The notes: generated by a model not told the origin, from the letters alone. Counted from the first letter of the stretch, positions 47,113 to 57,912 are shown. The stretch is DNA of 64,000 bases from Mycolicibacterium sp. CBMA 234 (GCF_009729415.1 NZ_MPKW01000015.1:1-64000), one strand, 5' to 3'. A program made the numbers and translations.

Positions 47113-48162
47113 TCAGGGCTCGAGCAGGACTTTGATGGCCGTGCGCTGATCCATTGCCGCGTAGGCGTCGGCAACCTGATCGAGTGGCAGTGCCAGGTCG
47201 AAGACCCGGCCGGGCTCGATAGCCCCGGACAACACGTCGGGCAGCAGTTCATCGAGGTATGGACGGACGGTGGCCATACCGCCTGCGATGTGGATATTGG
47301 TGTTGAACAGCTGCCGCATCGGCAACTCTGGTGCGCCGGCCGGCACCCCGACGAACCCCAGATGGCCGCCGGGCCGGACCGCGCCGAGGGCCTGGTGCAT
47401 CGAATCCTTGGTGCCGACGCATTCCAGCACCGAGTCGGCACCGATGCCGCCGAGCAGTTCTTCGATGGCCGCGATCCCGTCGTCGCCGCGTTCGGCCACA
47501 ATGTCGGTGGCGCCGAAGGCCTGGGCCAAGCGCTGCCGATCTTCATGTCGTGACATCGCGATGATCCGTTCCGCGCCAAGGCGTTTCGCCGCGAGCACCG
47601 CGCACAGCCCGACGGCGCCGTCACCCACAACCACCACGGTGGCGCCGGGCTGAACGTTCCCGGACCGAGCGGCGTGATGGCCGGTGGACATGACGTCGGC
47701 GAGCGTGAGCAGGTGTGGATACAGCTCTTCGTCAGGCGATTCCGGCACCTTGACCAGGGTCCCGTCTGCGAAGGGGACGCGGACGTATTGCCCCTGAGCC
47801 CCATCGAGCGGCTCGCCGGCCCGGGTGGCACCGCCCCAGAAGCCGAAGTTCACGCACGAGGTGGTGATCCCGTTGCGGCAGTGCACACACGTGCCGTCGC
47901 TGTCGGTGAATGGCGCGATGACGAAGTCCCCGACGCGCACGGTGTTCACCTCGGCGCCAGTGGCTTCGACGATCCCGATGAATTCATGCCCAATCGGGTG
48001 CGGCTGCTTCGTCGGCTGCACGCCACGGTAATTCCACAGGTCCGAACCGCACACACAGGTGCGCACCACCCGCACGACTGCGTCGCCCGCTGACTGAATC
48101 TGCGGATCGGGCCGCTCCTCGAATCGAATATCGCCCGGCCCGTAGATGATCGTCGTCTGCAC
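47113..48162 (-). CDS. Zinc-dependent alcohol dehydrogenase family protein
   Basis: 349 residues, MDR superfamily. Catalytic zinc ligands in TCVCGSDLW and GHEF, Rossmann motif VVGDGAVGLCAVLAAKRLG. The structural zinc loop reads SDGTCVHCRNGITTSC, with three of the four usual Cys. GTG start. Substrate unknown; in a window rich in aldehyde and alcohol chemistry (two CARs, C1 island), reduction of aldehydes from CAR is a possible link but not shown by position. Confidence 0.85.
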   Translation of the reverse strand: MQTTIIYGPGDIRFEERPDPQIQSAGDAVVRVVRTCVCGSDLWNYRGVQPTKQPHPIGHEFIGIVEATGAEVNTVRVGDFVIAPFTDSDGTCVHCRNGITTSCVNFGFWGGATRAGEPLDGAQGQYVRVPFADGTLVKVPESPDEELYPHLLTLADVMSTGHHAARSGNVQPGATVVVVGDGAVGLCAVLAAKRLGAERIIAMSRHEDRQRLAQAFGATDIVAERGDDGIAAIEELLGGIGADSVLECVGTKDSMHQALGAVRPGGHLGFVGVPAGAPELPMRQLFNTNIHIAGGMATVRPYLDELLPDVLSGAIEPGRVFDLALPLDQVADAYAAMDQRTAIKVLLEP

Positions 48163-48273
48163 GGTTGCCCCGCTCTCTCGGTTGTCGAACTAAACCCCAG
48201 TCTTGCCGATTGCCGTTGGCCAGTGACTCGTTTTGCCGATCGGCGCCTGCCTAGGGCGTGCCCCGCCAAACCC

Positions 48274-48306
48274 AAAAGCCGGCAGCTGAAGATCAGCTGC
48301 CGGCTT
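48274..48306 (-). terminator. Terminator of the antigen 85-like gene
   Basis: Perfect 13-bp stem AAGCCGGCAGCTG (48276-48288) with CAGCTGCCGGCTT (48294-48306), 5-nt loop; on the minus strand it is followed by TT-GGG. Lies 32 bp beyond the stop codon. Confidence 0.75.
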
Positions 48307-48337
48307 CAAGTGTTGTTAGCGCCGTCGGCGAGTTTCG

Positions 48338-49525
<1,188 letters not shown>

Positions 49526-49613
49526 CTAACTCCGGGCCGCGGCAGCTCGACTGACCAACGCGCGGCGTGATCGCCTCGTTACCAAGGTGTTTGGCTATCG
49601 AGTCCTGAACGTC

Positions 49614-50801
49614 TCACGCCATGCCGTGATCAGTGCCGTCGCCGACCACCGACACGTCGTCGCGGACGCACGGCTCCTGGTGCCAGTCTCCGAACGGATC
49701 CGGGTAGGTGGACCAGCTCTGCCGCGCCGCGAATTCCTCGTCGGTAAGCACGGCGCCGGAGAGGGCCGCAGTGACGTCTTCCGGACGGGCACCACACACC
49801 AGCACTGTCATCGCGGTGTGCCGATCCCCGAACTCGTTGTCCCACATCAGATCTGCCAGGGCACGCCGCTCACGATCCAGATAGGCCGCATCGCTGACGC
49901 TCATCGCGGCGATCCATCGCCCGGCGTTACTCACGCGCAGTCCGCCACCGGCCGACTCCAGCCACATGACATGGTCGGGCCGGTTGGCCAGCCACATCCG
50001 GCCACGGGTCCGGATGACGCCGTCGAGCAAGTGGTCGACGGCGTCGTGCAGCCGTCCCGGGTGGAACGGTCGACGGGCATTGAATTCGACGATCTGAACG
50101 GGCCCTGCAGGTTTCAGGCTGGGCTGACCAGCCAGCAGCGGCCCGTGCGGCTCGTCGCTACGCCCCAGCCGGGCGTCGGGCCAGAGCGTCTGCAGCGCGT
50201 TGTCGACCAGCGCCGGATCAGTGATTACCTGCGCCCGCGGCGTCAGCCGGCTGCACACCGCGTGCAACACCGGTTCCGCTCGCGTCAGGACCAGTACGTC
50301 AGCGAACTCGGCCTGCCCGACCACCACCTGAGCGACAGTGCGCCCGTCGGGCAGTTCGTCATCACCCAGCGCCTCGGACAGCCAATCGGCGTCCTCGATG
50401 CATGTCACCACCCCGGCGATGACCACGTCGCGGGCGGCCGGGCCGTCGATGAACCCCGGACCTACGCGGACCCGAACATGGTTGATGGCCCAGCAGATCG
50501 GCTCAGGCTCCATCCACGGTTCCAGGTGCACGACAATCCGCTGCACGTCGTCCCGCCGGTGCAGCAAGCGCAAGTAGACGAGCAGGTCGTTGCGGACTGT
50601 GCAGGACACGCAGCCGTGGGCCAGTTCCAGCGCCGACTCGGTCTCAGCGACGACGCCGTGCGGCGCGGTGACGGTGCGACGACGCACGACGTGACCGTCG
50701 AACCGATGCTCGACGAGCACCGTGCCGGGCACTTTCAATAGTTCCTCGGTCACGTATCCGGTCGGCCCCTGACCAGCCACGACGATCACCGGCGTCCGCA
50801 T
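49614..50801 (-). CDS. CobW/COG0523-family protein, Rv0106-like (zinc-responsive)
   Basis: 395 residues, close to M. tuberculosis Rv0106 throughout. It keeps the GCVSC metal-binding motif of COG0523 GTPases, but the Walker A reads VAGQGPTGYVT without the GKT lysine, as is also so in Rv0106. Proteins of this group are proposed zinc chaperones. The ATG at 50801 has GGAG with correct spacing. Divergent from the cysteine-free ribosomal protein operon across two 13-bp boxes, a typical Zur regulon arrangement. Confidence 0.87.
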   Translation of the reverse strand: MRTPVIVVAGQGPTGYVTEELLKVPGTVLVEHRFDGHVVRRRTVTAPHGVVAETESALELAHGCVSCTVRNDLLVYLRLLHRRDDVQRIVVHLEPWMEPEPICWAINHVRVRVGPGFIDGPAARDVVIAGVVTCIEDADWLSEALGDDELPDGRTVAQVVVGQAEFADVLVLTRAEPVLHAVCSRLTPRAQVITDPALVDNALQTLWPDARLGRSDEPHGPLLAGQPSLKPAGPVQIVEFNARRPFHPGRLHDAVDHLLDGVIRTRGRMWLANRPDHVMWLESAGGGLRVSNAGRWIAAMSVSDAAYLDRERRALADLMWDNEFGDRHTAMTVLVCGARPEDVTAALSGAVLTDEEFAARQSWSTYPDPFGDWHQEPCVRDDVSVVGDGTDHGMA

Positions 50802-50815
50802 CACCACTCCTTATC

Positions 50816-50828
50816 GACAATCATTTTC
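50816..50828 (-). promoter_or_regulatory. Zur box candidate (CobW-like gene side)
   Basis: GACAATCATTTTC; its complement GAAAATGATTGTC matches the second box except one base. Position 15 bp before the CobW-like start. Confidence 0.75.
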
Positions 50829-50870
50829 ATTTCTGTCGCCGTCACGCTACAGTGCCGATCAGCGCTTGTC

Positions 50871-50883
50871 GAAAATGATTTTC
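50871..50883 (+). promoter_or_regulatory. Zur box candidate (rpmB operon side)
   Basis: GAAAATGATTTTC, a perfect 6-1-6 inverted repeat of the Fur/Zur type, 13 bp before the rpmB ATG and overlapping the expected transcript start. Confidence 0.8.
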
Positions 50884-50896
50884 ACTAAGGAGGAAC

Positions 50897-51133
50897 ATGT
50901 CAGCGCACTGCCAGGTCACCGGGCGCAAGCCCGGCTTCGGCAACTCGGTATCGCATTCCCACCGCCGCACTCCGCGCCGGTGGAACCCCAACATTCAGGT
51001 CAAGACCTACTACCTGCCCTCAGAAGGCCGGCGCATCAAGCTGCACGTCAGCGCCAAGGGCATCAAGGTGATCGACCGCGACGGCATCGAGGCCGTGGTC
51101 GCGCGGCTACGCCGGGACGGAGAGCGAATCTAG
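50897..51133 (+). CDS. rpmB: 50S ribosomal protein L28, zinc-independent paralogue
   Basis: 78 residues, complete L28 ([29 protein letters not shown]). The CxxC pairs of zinc-binding L28 are absent, one Cys only. ATG with AGGAGGA upstream. First gene of a four-gene operon for alternative ribosomal proteins, used under zinc limitation in mycobacteria. Confidence 0.94.
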   Translation: MSAHCQVTGRKPGFGNSVSHSHRRTPRRWNPNIQVKTYYLPSEGRRIKLHVSAKGIKVIDRDGIEAVVARLRRDGERI

Positions 51134-51298
51134 ATGTCCCGCACCGATATTCGCCCCGTGGTGAAGCTCAAGTCCACCGCCGGCACCGGCTACACGTACG
51201 TCACCCGCAAGAACCGGCGCAATGACCCCGACCGCTTGGTGCTGCGTAAGTACGACCCGATCATCCGCAAGCACGTCGACTTCCGAGAGGAGCGCTGA
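51134..51298 (+). CDS. rpmG: 50S ribosomal protein L33, zinc-independent paralogue
   Basis: 54 residues: [20 protein letters not shown] then [20 protein letters not shown] and a basic end. No cysteines, so it belongs to the C-minus type. ATG directly abuts the rpmB stop. Too short for usual ORF cut-offs. Confidence 0.93.
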   Translation: MSRTDIRPVVKLKSTAGTGYTYVTRKNRRNDPDRLVLRKYDPIIRKHVDFREER

Positions 51299-51304
51299 AG
51301 CCAC

Positions 51305-51610
51305 ATGGCCAAGAAGTCCAAGATCGCCAAGAACCAGCAGCGGCTGGTGACCGTCGCCCGCTATGCCGAGCGCCGCGCCGAACTCAAGGCAATCATCAAG
51401 TCCCCGTTGAGCTCTGCCGACGAGCAGTCGGCCGCCATGCGCGAACTGGCGCGCCAGCCGCGCGACGCCAGCGCCGTCCGGGTCCGTAACCGGGACGCGG
51501 TCGACGGACGTCCGCGGGGCCATCTGCGCAAGTTCGGGCTGTCCCGCGTCCGGGTCCGCGAAATGGCGCACGACGGCCAGTTGCCCGGCATCCGGAAAGC
51601 GAGCTGGTGA
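51305..51610 (+). CDS. rpsN: 30S ribosomal protein S14, zinc-independent paralogue
   Basis: 101 residues, long form of S14 without the zinc-binding CxxC motif; core [20 protein letters not shown] and the C-terminal [15 protein letters not shown]. Six bases after rpmG. Confidence 0.94.
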   Translation: MAKKSKIAKNQQRLVTVARYAERRAELKAIIKSPLSSADEQSAAMRELARQPRDASAVRVRNRDAVDGRPRGHLRKFGLSRVRVREMAHDGQLPGIRKASW

Positions 51611-51843
51611 TGGCGCAGCGCAAGACCACCCGGCGGCCGGTCGAGACGAAACGGCCTGCCACCAACATGTTCACCAAGCTCGGGATCGAGCGCGTCGACT
51701 ACAAGGACACGGCCATGCTGCGGCAGTTCATCTCCGAGCGCGGCAAGATCCGTTCCCGGCGGGTGACCGGTCTGACCGTCCAGCAGCAGCGGCAGGTCGC
51801 CACCGCGATCAAGAACGCCCGGGAGATGGCGTTGCTCCCCTAA
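51610..51843 (+). CDS. rpsR: 30S ribosomal protein S18, alternative paralogue
   Basis: 77 residues from an ATG that overlaps the rpsN stop (TGATG). Core [20 protein letters not shown] and the [19 protein letters not shown] block of S18. No cysteines. Last gene of the operon; convergent with the rhomboid gene 5 bp away. Confidence 0.94.
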   Translation: MAQRKTTRRPVETKRPATNMFTKLGIERVDYKDTAMLRQFISERGKIRSRRVTGLTVQQQRQVATAIKNAREMALLP

Positions 51844-51848
51844 CTCGC

Positions 51849-52700
51849 CTAACTCGGAATCATCCCGTACATCGCCTGCAGCTGCTGCGTCCGCAACAGG
51901 ACCAAGCCGACGAACAGTACGAGCAACACCGTCGTCACCGAGATCAGTGCCAGGAGCCGTTGCCGTGCCGGCACATACGCGAACACGGCAGCGACCAGGG
52001 TGCCGGTGACCAACCCGCCGACGTGGCCCTGCCAGCTGATCGACTGAGAGCTGACGGCCGGCAGCACGAACGTGATCACCAGGTTGATGACGATGAGGCC
52101 GACGATGCCGCGGACCTGCAGCTGCAGCCGACGGAACAGGACGAACGTCGCGCCGAACAGACCGAAGATCGCGCCCGACGCACCGGCCGTACCCGAATTC
52201 AGCGGCGACAGCAGATACACCAGGACCGCTCCGCCGAGGCCACTGAGCGCGTACAGCACCCCGAACCGCAGCCGGCCCAGCCACTGCTCCAACTGCGGCC
52301 CCACGGCCCACAGCGCCCACATGTTGAACACGATGTGCGCCAAGCCGTAGTGGAGGAAGGCCGACGTCACCAGGCGGTAGTACTGCCCGTAGACGGCAAC
52401 CCCGGGCGGCCACAGCACGAGGTCCTGCTGCATCTGTACCGAGGTGTGCTGCAGCGCGAACATCACCACGTTGATTGCGATCAGCGCGTAGGTGACCACC
52501 GAGCCCCGGGCGATGCGCCCGCCGAAGTGGGTCCGAGCCTGACGCACCGACCGCTTGCCTTCGTTGACGCATTCCGGGCACTGCTGGCCGACCGCGGCCG
52601 AATTCATGCAGTCCGGGCAGATCGGGCGGCCACATCGGCTGCAGCTCACGTACGTCGGGCGGCTGGGGTGCCGATAGCAGGTCGGCGTCGGGACGGTCAT
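51849..52700 (-). CDS. Rhomboid-family intramembrane serine protease with N-terminal zinc finger
   Basis: 283 residues. N-terminal B-box-like Cys pairs (CSRCGRPICPDC, CPEC), then six helices with Ser175 in GASGAIFG and His226 in GHVGG, the rhomboid dyad. Corresponds to Rv0110. It cleaves membrane proteins within the bilayer. ATG at 52700. Confidence 0.9.
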   Translation of the reverse strand: MTVPTPTCYRHPSRPTYVSCSRCGRPICPDCMNSAAVGQQCPECVNEGKRSVRQARTHFGGRIARGSVVTYALIAINVVMFALQHTSVQMQQDLVLWPPGVAVYGQYYRLVTSAFLHYGLAHIVFNMWALWAVGPQLEQWLGRLRFGVLYALSGLGGAVLVYLLSPLNSGTAGASGAIFGLFGATFVLFRRLQLQVRGIVGLIVINLVITFVLPAVSSQSISWQGHVGGLVTGTLVAAVFAYVPARQRLLALISVTTVLLVLFVGLVLLRTQQLQAMYGMIPS

Positions 52701-52719
52701 CAGTGTGATCTTCCGGAAC

Positions 52720-53508
52720 TTACAGCCGCCACAGGGCTTCCTGGCTGGTGCTGGCGATCAGCACCCCACCAGTGTCGTACAGAGCTCCGGTAACCAGCCC
52801 GCGGGAGTCGGAGTTGTTCAGCTTCGTGACTTCGTAGCGGTGCCACTCGTGCGGCACGAAGGGGCGGTGAAACCACACCGCGTGGTCGAGGCTGGCCGCA
52901 AAGCCCTGGCGCAGATCATTCATCCCCTCGGGCCGCGCGACGGGCACCGGACCGAAGTCGGACATGAAGGTGAGCGTGCAGGCCCGGATCAGGGCGTCGT
53001 CCTCGATCTCGTCTTTGGTGCGGATCCAGAACGGCGGCACGGCGAAGGGCGTTGCGTCGCCCGGGCGTACCCGGATGTCGAAGAAGTCCGCTGCGGTCAG
53101 GCTCGGCGCCTTGGGCACCGCCTCGTCGAAGTCGATGCCGAGTACCTCAGGTCGCTGCCAGTCGGCCCCAGGCTCGGGGACGTGGAACGACGCGATCATC
53201 TCCAGGATGGTCTTGCCGTCCTGCTTTGCGGTGACGCGGCGAGTGTCGAACGACCGGCCGTCCCTGGTCCGTTCCACGTGAAACTCCACGTCGATGCCGT
53301 ACTGGCCGCCGCGGACGAAGTACAGGTGCAGCGACTGCGGCAGCTTGTCCGGCTCGACGGTGCGGCCGGCGGCGCCCAGCGCCTGCGCGGCGATCAGTCC
53401 GCCGAACAACGACCGTCCCGGTCCATCGGTCGGCTGCGGTGCGCTGAACGTGTCGCCGTCACGCGCGAAGTCGAGGAGCGTGGCGATCCAGCTAGCAGTG
53501 GAACTCAT
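52720..53508 (-). CDS. tesB: Acyl-CoA thioesterase II
   Basis: 262 residues, double hot-dog fold of TesB: RSLFGGLIAAQALGAAG, SLHLYFVRGG and C-terminal SLDHAVWFHRPF with RGLVTGALYDTGGVLIAS. It hydrolyses medium to long acyl-CoA. ATG start, 20 bp upstream of rhomboid on the same strand. Confidence 0.9.
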   Translation of the reverse strand: MSSTASWIATLLDFARDGDTFSAPQPTDGPGRSLFGGLIAAQALGAAGRTVEPDKLPQSLHLYFVRGGQYGIDVEFHVERTRDGRSFDTRRVTAKQDGKTILEMIASFHVPEPGADWQRPEVLGIDFDEAVPKAPSLTAADFFDIRVRPGDATPFAVPPFWIRTKDEIEDDALIRACTLTFMSDFGPVPVARPEGMNDLRQGFAASLDHAVWFHRPFVPHEWHRYEVTKLNNSDSRGLVTGALYDTGGVLIASTSQEALWRL

Positions 53509-53552
53509 AAAGCGGCAGCGTATCTATCGGCCACGCCGCCTAGGCTGACAGC

Positions 53553-54179
53553 ATGGTTCAACGCCGGGGATTCAATGACACCATCACCCGATTCTGGAGC
53601 TTCGCCGCTCCCGCCTACGACACCCAGGTGCTGCAACGCATCGTCTACCAACCCGCCCAAGATGAGGTGCTCGCCCAGCTGCGCGCCCACGGCGCCCTGA
53701 CCATCGCTGATATCGGTTGCGGCACCGGCATATTCGCGGACCGGATCGAACGCGAGCTGAATGCCGTCGTAACCGGGGTGGATATGTCCGAGGGCATGCT
53801 AGCCCAGGCCAAGGCCCGGTCCCCAAAGGTCACCTGGCTGACCGCGCCGGCTGAGGAGCTGCCGTTCAACGACGGCGCCCTGGACGCGGTGGTGACGACG
53901 TCGGCGTTCCACTGGTTCGACCAGCCTGCCGCGCTGCGCGAATTCCATCGCGTGCTCAAGCCGGGCGGCATCGCGGCCGTCACCACCATCAGCCCGCGGC
54001 AGGTGCTGCCGCTGCACGCGTTGTCGTCGCACCTGCTCAACCCCGCCCACAATCCGTCGCCCCCGGAAATGAAGAAGTTGTTCGAGGACGCCGGTTTCAC
54101 GGTGTCCGAGCAGCACCGGGTGAAGCGGCCGGTGTGGTCGCTGATCGTGTCCGATCTGCTGACCGTCGGAACGAAGTAG
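53553..54179 (+). CDS. Class I SAM-dependent methyltransferase
   Basis: 208 residues, Methyltransf_11-type: IADIGCGTGIFADRI, VVTGVDMSEGMLAQAK and LKPGGIAAVTTISP. Six bases before nitrobindin gene, hence likely co-transcribed with it. Substrate unknown. Confidence 0.85.
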   Translation: MVQRRGFNDTITRFWSFAAPAYDTQVLQRIVYQPAQDEVLAQLRAHGALTIADIGCGTGIFADRIERELNAVVTGVDMSEGMLAQAKARSPKVTWLTAPAEELPFNDGALDAVVTTSAFHWFDQPAALREFHRVLKPGGIAAVTTISPRQVLPLHALSSHLLNPAHNPSPPEMKKLFEDAGFTVSEQHRVKRPVWSLIVSDLLTVGTK

Positions 54180-54185
54180 CCGGCC

Positions 54186-54668
54186 ATGCCCGATCTGCAT
54201 CCCGACGTCGCTGTCCTGGCTCCGCTGCTGGGCACCTGGGCGGGCACTGGCTCCGGCGAGTACCCGACCATCGCCCCGTTCGACTACCTCGAAGAGGTCA
54301 CCTTCGGCCACGTCGGGAAGCCGTTCCTGGCCTACAGCCAGAGGACCCGCGCCGCCGATGACGGGCGTCCGCTGCACGCCGAGACCGGCTACCTGCGGGT
54401 GCCCGCGCCGGGGCGAATCGAGTGGGTGCTGGCGCATCCCACCGGTATCACCGAGGTCCTGCAGGGCACGATCAGCACCGACGACGAGTTCGTCCTGGAC
54501 CTGTCCACCACCGACATCGGGCGCACCGACTCCGCGAAAGAGGTTGACGCACTGCGTCGTTGGTTCCGACTCGACGGTGACACGCTGAGCTACAACGTCC
54601 GGATGGCCGCCGTCGGGGTGCCGCTGCGGCACCACCTGGCGGCCGTCCTGCATCGGAAGGACGCATGA
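54186..54668 (+). CDS. Nitrobindin-family heme-binding beta-barrel protein
   Basis: 160 residues. It begins the fold with LAPLLGTWAGTGSGEYPTI (GxWxGxG motif) and ends with VPLRHHLAAVLHRK, where the proximal heme His lies. Similar to Rv2717c/THAP4-type nitrobindins that isomerise peroxynitrite. Overlaps the next gene by 4 bp (ATGA-type). Confidence 0.85.
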   Translation: MPDLHPDVAVLAPLLGTWAGTGSGEYPTIAPFDYLEEVTFGHVGKPFLAYSQRTRAADDGRPLHAETGYLRVPAPGRIEWVLAHPTGITEVLQGTISTDDEFVLDLSTTDIGRTDSAKEVDALRRWFRLDGDTLSYNVRMAAVGVPLRHHLAAVLHRKDA

Positions 54669-55909
54669 CGAACCCCCAGCCCGGGCGCATTCGGGTACCT
54701 GCCGATCTGGACGCGATCACCGCGATCGGCGACGAGGACCAGTCCTGCGTCGATTCCCTGGCGATGGAACGCATTTGGCAAGCTGCCCGACACTGGTATG
54801 CCGCCGGCATGCATCCCGCCATCCAGGTCTGCCTACGGCAGAACGGACGGGTGGTACTCAACCGGGCCATCGGCCACGCCTGGGGCAACGGCCCCGCCGA
54901 TCCCGTTGATGCCGAACAGATTCCGGTCAGGGTTGATACGCCATTCTGCGTGTACTCGGCCGCCAAGGCCATCAGCACGACCGTCGTGCACATGCTCGTC
55001 GAGCACGGCGAACTCGATCTGGACGCCCGTGTCTGCGATTACCTGCCGACCTACACAAGCCACGGCAAGGACCGCACCACAGTGCGGCACGTCATCACCC
55101 ACAGCGCCGGCGTTCCGCTGGCCACCGGGCCGCGGCCGGATCTGAAGCGGATGAACGACAGCGAATACGCCCGCGAGATGCTGGGCAATCTGCGGCCGAT
55201 CTACCGGCCGGGCCTGGTGCACATGTATCACGGCCTCACCTGGGGGCCGTTGGTTCGCGAAATCGTCTCGGCGGCCACGGGCCGCAACATCCGGGACATC
55301 CTGGCCACCGAGATTCTCGAACCACTGGGCTTCCGCTGGACCAATTACGGCGTTGCGCCAGAAGATGTTCCGCTGGTCGCGCCGAGCCACGTCACCGGCA
55401 AGCCGCTCCCCGCACCGATGGCGGCAGCCTTCAAGAAGGCGGTCGGCGGCACCCCGAACCAGATCATCCCGTTCAGCAACACCGCGGATTTCCTGACCAG
55501 CGTGGTGCCGTCATCGAGCACGGTGTCGAATGCCGTCGAGCTGTCCCGCTTCGCGGAAATGCTGTGCCGCGGAGGCGAACTCGACGGGGTTCGGGTGCTG
55601 CGGCCGGAAACGCTGCGCGCGGCCACCGCGCCGTGCCGGCGACTGCGGCCAGACATCGCCGTCGGGCTCATGCCGATGCGCTGGGGCACCGGATACATGT
55701 TGGGCTCCAAGCGATTCGGACCGTTCGGCCGCAATGCACCCGCGGCCTTCGGCCACACCGGGCTGACGAACATCGCGTTGTGGGCCGATCCGTCCCGGAA
55801 CCTTGCCGCAGCGGTAATCAGCAGCGGCAAGCCCGGTGGTCACCCCGAGGCCAACCGGTACCCGGCCTTGCTCGACGCGATCGCCAAGGAGATCCCGGCT
55901 ACGCCTTAG
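54665..55909 (+). CDS. Beta-lactamase-fold serine hydrolase (class C esterase type)
   Basis: 414 residues. SxxK motif in YSAAKAIST, a Tyr motif around MYHGLTWG, and a C-terminal GHTGL in place of KTG. This pattern belongs to the EstB/LipD/LipE esterase group rather than true beta-lactamases. No signal peptide. Co-transcribed with nitrobindin and methyltransferase. Substrate unknown. Confidence 0.83.
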   Translation: MTNPQPGRIRVPADLDAITAIGDEDQSCVDSLAMERIWQAARHWYAAGMHPAIQVCLRQNGRVVLNRAIGHAWGNGPADPVDAEQIPVRVDTPFCVYSAAKAISTTVVHMLVEHGELDLDARVCDYLPTYTSHGKDRTTVRHVITHSAGVPLATGPRPDLKRMNDSEYAREMLGNLRPIYRPGLVHMYHGLTWGPLVREIVSAATGRNIRDILATEILEPLGFRWTNYGVAPEDVPLVAPSHVTGKPLPAPMAAAFKKAVGGTPNQIIPFSNTADFLTSVVPSSSTVSNAVELSRFAEMLCRGGELDGVRVLRPETLRAATAPCRRLRPDIAVGLMPMRWGTGYMLGSKRFGPFGRNAPAAFGHTGLTNIALWADPSRNLAAAVISSGKPGGHPEANRYPALLDAIAKEIPATP

Positions 55910-56318
55910 CGGCGGCCTTCACCAACAGGCGCAGCAGGACCTGGTTGACGGCTGCTAGCGCCAGCTTCACCGGCGGGAAGGATGCACTCGAGTTCAGCGT
56001 GTAGTCGATGCGCGTGCCGGTGCCCTCAGAGGTCAGCCGCACCTCGCCCGAGTAGCCCGGGAACGGCACGCCGGAGCGCGCCTTGTAGCCGAACACGTTG
56101 GGGGCATCGAACGTCACGACCTCTTCGACGATCGCCGGCGCCGGGCCGGGTGCCGAGATTCGCCGAACCGCGCCCAGGCCGTTCCGTTCGGGGCTGCCGG
56201 GCTCATCGATGGTCACGCTCATGCCTGGCCCCCAGTTGGCCATGCCTTCGTGGTCGGTCAGGGTGGCCCAAACGACGTCGATCGGGCGGGCAACGGTAGC
56301 TGTTGCAGTCGATTGCAT
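55899..56318 (-). CDS. SRPBCC-family protein
   Basis: 139 residues: STATATVARPIDVVWATLTD, WGPGMSVTIDEPGSPERNG and a long C-terminal helix. ATG at 56318. It overlaps the end of the convergent hydrolase gene by 11 bp. Ligand unknown. Confidence 0.78.
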   Translation of the reverse strand: MQSTATATVARPIDVVWATLTDHEGMANWGPGMSVTIDEPGSPERNGLGAVRRISAPGPAPAIVEEVVTFDAPNVFGYKARSGVPFPGYSGEVRLTSEGTGTRIDYTLNSSASFPPVKLALAAVNQVLLRLLVKAAAKA

Positions 56319-56367
56319 GGCTCGATCATGCCGCACAGCAGCCCCCACCGCCTGGCAGGCTGTCCCC

Positions 56368-57912
56368 ATGCCCGACGAACCGCTGCGCGACGATCACGCC
56401 GAGCTCCTGCGCCGCCGTGCGCTGACTGAAGACGCCGCCCGGCCGGACGCCGTCCAGCGCCGGCATGACGCCGGCGGACGTACCGCCCGGGAGAACGTCG
56501 CCGACCTGGTCGACGCCGGCAGCTTCGTCGAATACGGGCGCTTCGCCATTGCCGCTCAGCGGGCGCGACGGGAGCTCGACGACCTGATCACGCGCACTCC
56601 GGCCGACGGTCTCGTGGCCGGGACCGCCCGCGTCGACGGCCAGCCCTGTGCGGTGCTGTCCTACGACTACACCGTGCTTGCCGGCACGCAGGGCGCACTC
56701 GGGCATCTCAAGAAGGACCGGCTGTTCGAGCTGATCGAGCGCATGAAGCTACCCACCGTGTTCTTCGCCGAAGGCGGCGGCGGACGTCCCGGCGACACTG
56801 ACCATCCGACGGTGTCGTCGCTGGACGTCCGGGCTTTCGCCCTGTGGGCCGGGTTGTCCGGAGTGGTGCCGCGGATCGCGGTGGTCAAGGGCCGCTGCTT
56901 TGCGGGCAACGCCGTGATCGCCGGCTGTTCGGACCTGATCGTCGCCACCGAGGACACGTCGATCGGCATGGGCGGTCCGGCGATGATCGCCGGCGGCGGC
57001 CTCGGCGACATCGCGCCCGACGACGTCGGCCCGCTCTCGGTGCAGGCACCCAACGGCGTCGTCGACGTGGTGGTGCCCGACGAGGCCGCTGCGGTCGACG
57101 TCGCCCGACGGCTACTGGGCTATTTCCGCGGGCCGGCCGCATCCGGCCCCGCTGCTGACCAAAATGCCTTGCGCACAATGGTTCCCGAGCGCGCCCGGCG
57201 CGCCTACCAGGTCGGCCCGATCATCGAGACGCTGGCCGACTACGGCTCGGTGACGTTCCTGCGGGAGAAGTTCGCCCCCGAACTGGTGACCGCGCTGGCC
57301 CGGATCGACGGCCGGCCGGTCGGCGTACTGGCCAACAACACCATGATCATGGCTGGGGCCATCACCGCGGCCGCATCCGACAAGGCGGCCCGTTTCCTGC
57401 AGCTCTGCGACGCTTTCGGCATTCCCGTGGTGTCGCTTGTCGACTGTCCGGGCTTCATGGTGGGCCCCGCGGCCGAAGCCGAAGCGCTGGTTCGGCGCGG
57501 GTCGCGGCTGCTGGTCGCCGGCGCGGCCCTGCGGGTCCCGCTCATCGCGGTAATCCTCCGGCGTGGTTATGGCCTTGGCGCACAAGCGATGTGCGGTGGC
57601 AGCCTGCACGAGCCGCTGCTGACGGTGGCCTGGCCCGGGGCGCATCTCGGGCCCATGGGGCTCGAAGGTGCCGTGCGGCTGGGGCTGCGCAAGGAGCTGG
57701 AGGCCATCGCCGACGACAACGCCCGCGAGCAGGCCGTGCGGGACGCGACCGCGGCGGCGCAAGCCAATGCCGCGGCGCTCAATGCCGCGGCATTGTTCGA
57801 GATCGACGACGTCATCGACCCCGCCGAGACCCGGTCACTGATCGCCGGCACGCTGGCTGCGGCAGAGCCGGCGGGCCTGCCGCCACGCCGGGGGTTCGTC
57901 GATACCTGGTGA
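56368..57912 (+). CDS. Acyl-CoA carboxyltransferase-domain protein (AccD-like)
   Basis: 514 residues, both halves of a biotin-dependent carboxyltransferase: N-terminal SYDYTVLAGTQGALGHLKKD and AGCSDLIVATEDTSIGMGGP, C-terminal GVLANNTMIMAGAITAAASD and RRGYGLGAQAMCGGS. It would transfer carboxyl from biotin to an acyl-CoA; no biotin carboxylase is adjacent. ATG at 56368 begins the conserved region. Confidence 0.83.
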   Translation: MPDEPLRDDHAELLRRRALTEDAARPDAVQRRHDAGGRTARENVADLVDAGSFVEYGRFAIAAQRARRELDDLITRTPADGLVAGTARVDGQPCAVLSYDYTVLAGTQGALGHLKKDRLFELIERMKLPTVFFAEGGGGRPGDTDHPTVSSLDVRAFALWAGLSGVVPRIAVVKGRCFAGNAVIAGCSDLIVATEDTSIGMGGPAMIAGGGLGDIAPDDVGPLSVQAPNGVVDVVVPDEAAAVDVARRLLGYFRGPAASGPAADQNALRTMVPERARRAYQVGPIIETLADYGSVTFLREKFAPELVTALARIDGRPVGVLANNTMIMAGAITAAASDKAARFLQLCDAFGIPVVSLVDCPGFMVGPAAEAEALVRRGSRLLVAGAALRVPLIAVILRRGYGLGAQAMCGGSLHEPLLTVAWPGAHLGPMGLEGAVRLGLRKELEAIADDNAREQAVRDATAAAQANAAALNAAALFEIDDVIDPAETRSLIAGTLAAAEPAGLPPRRGFVDTW

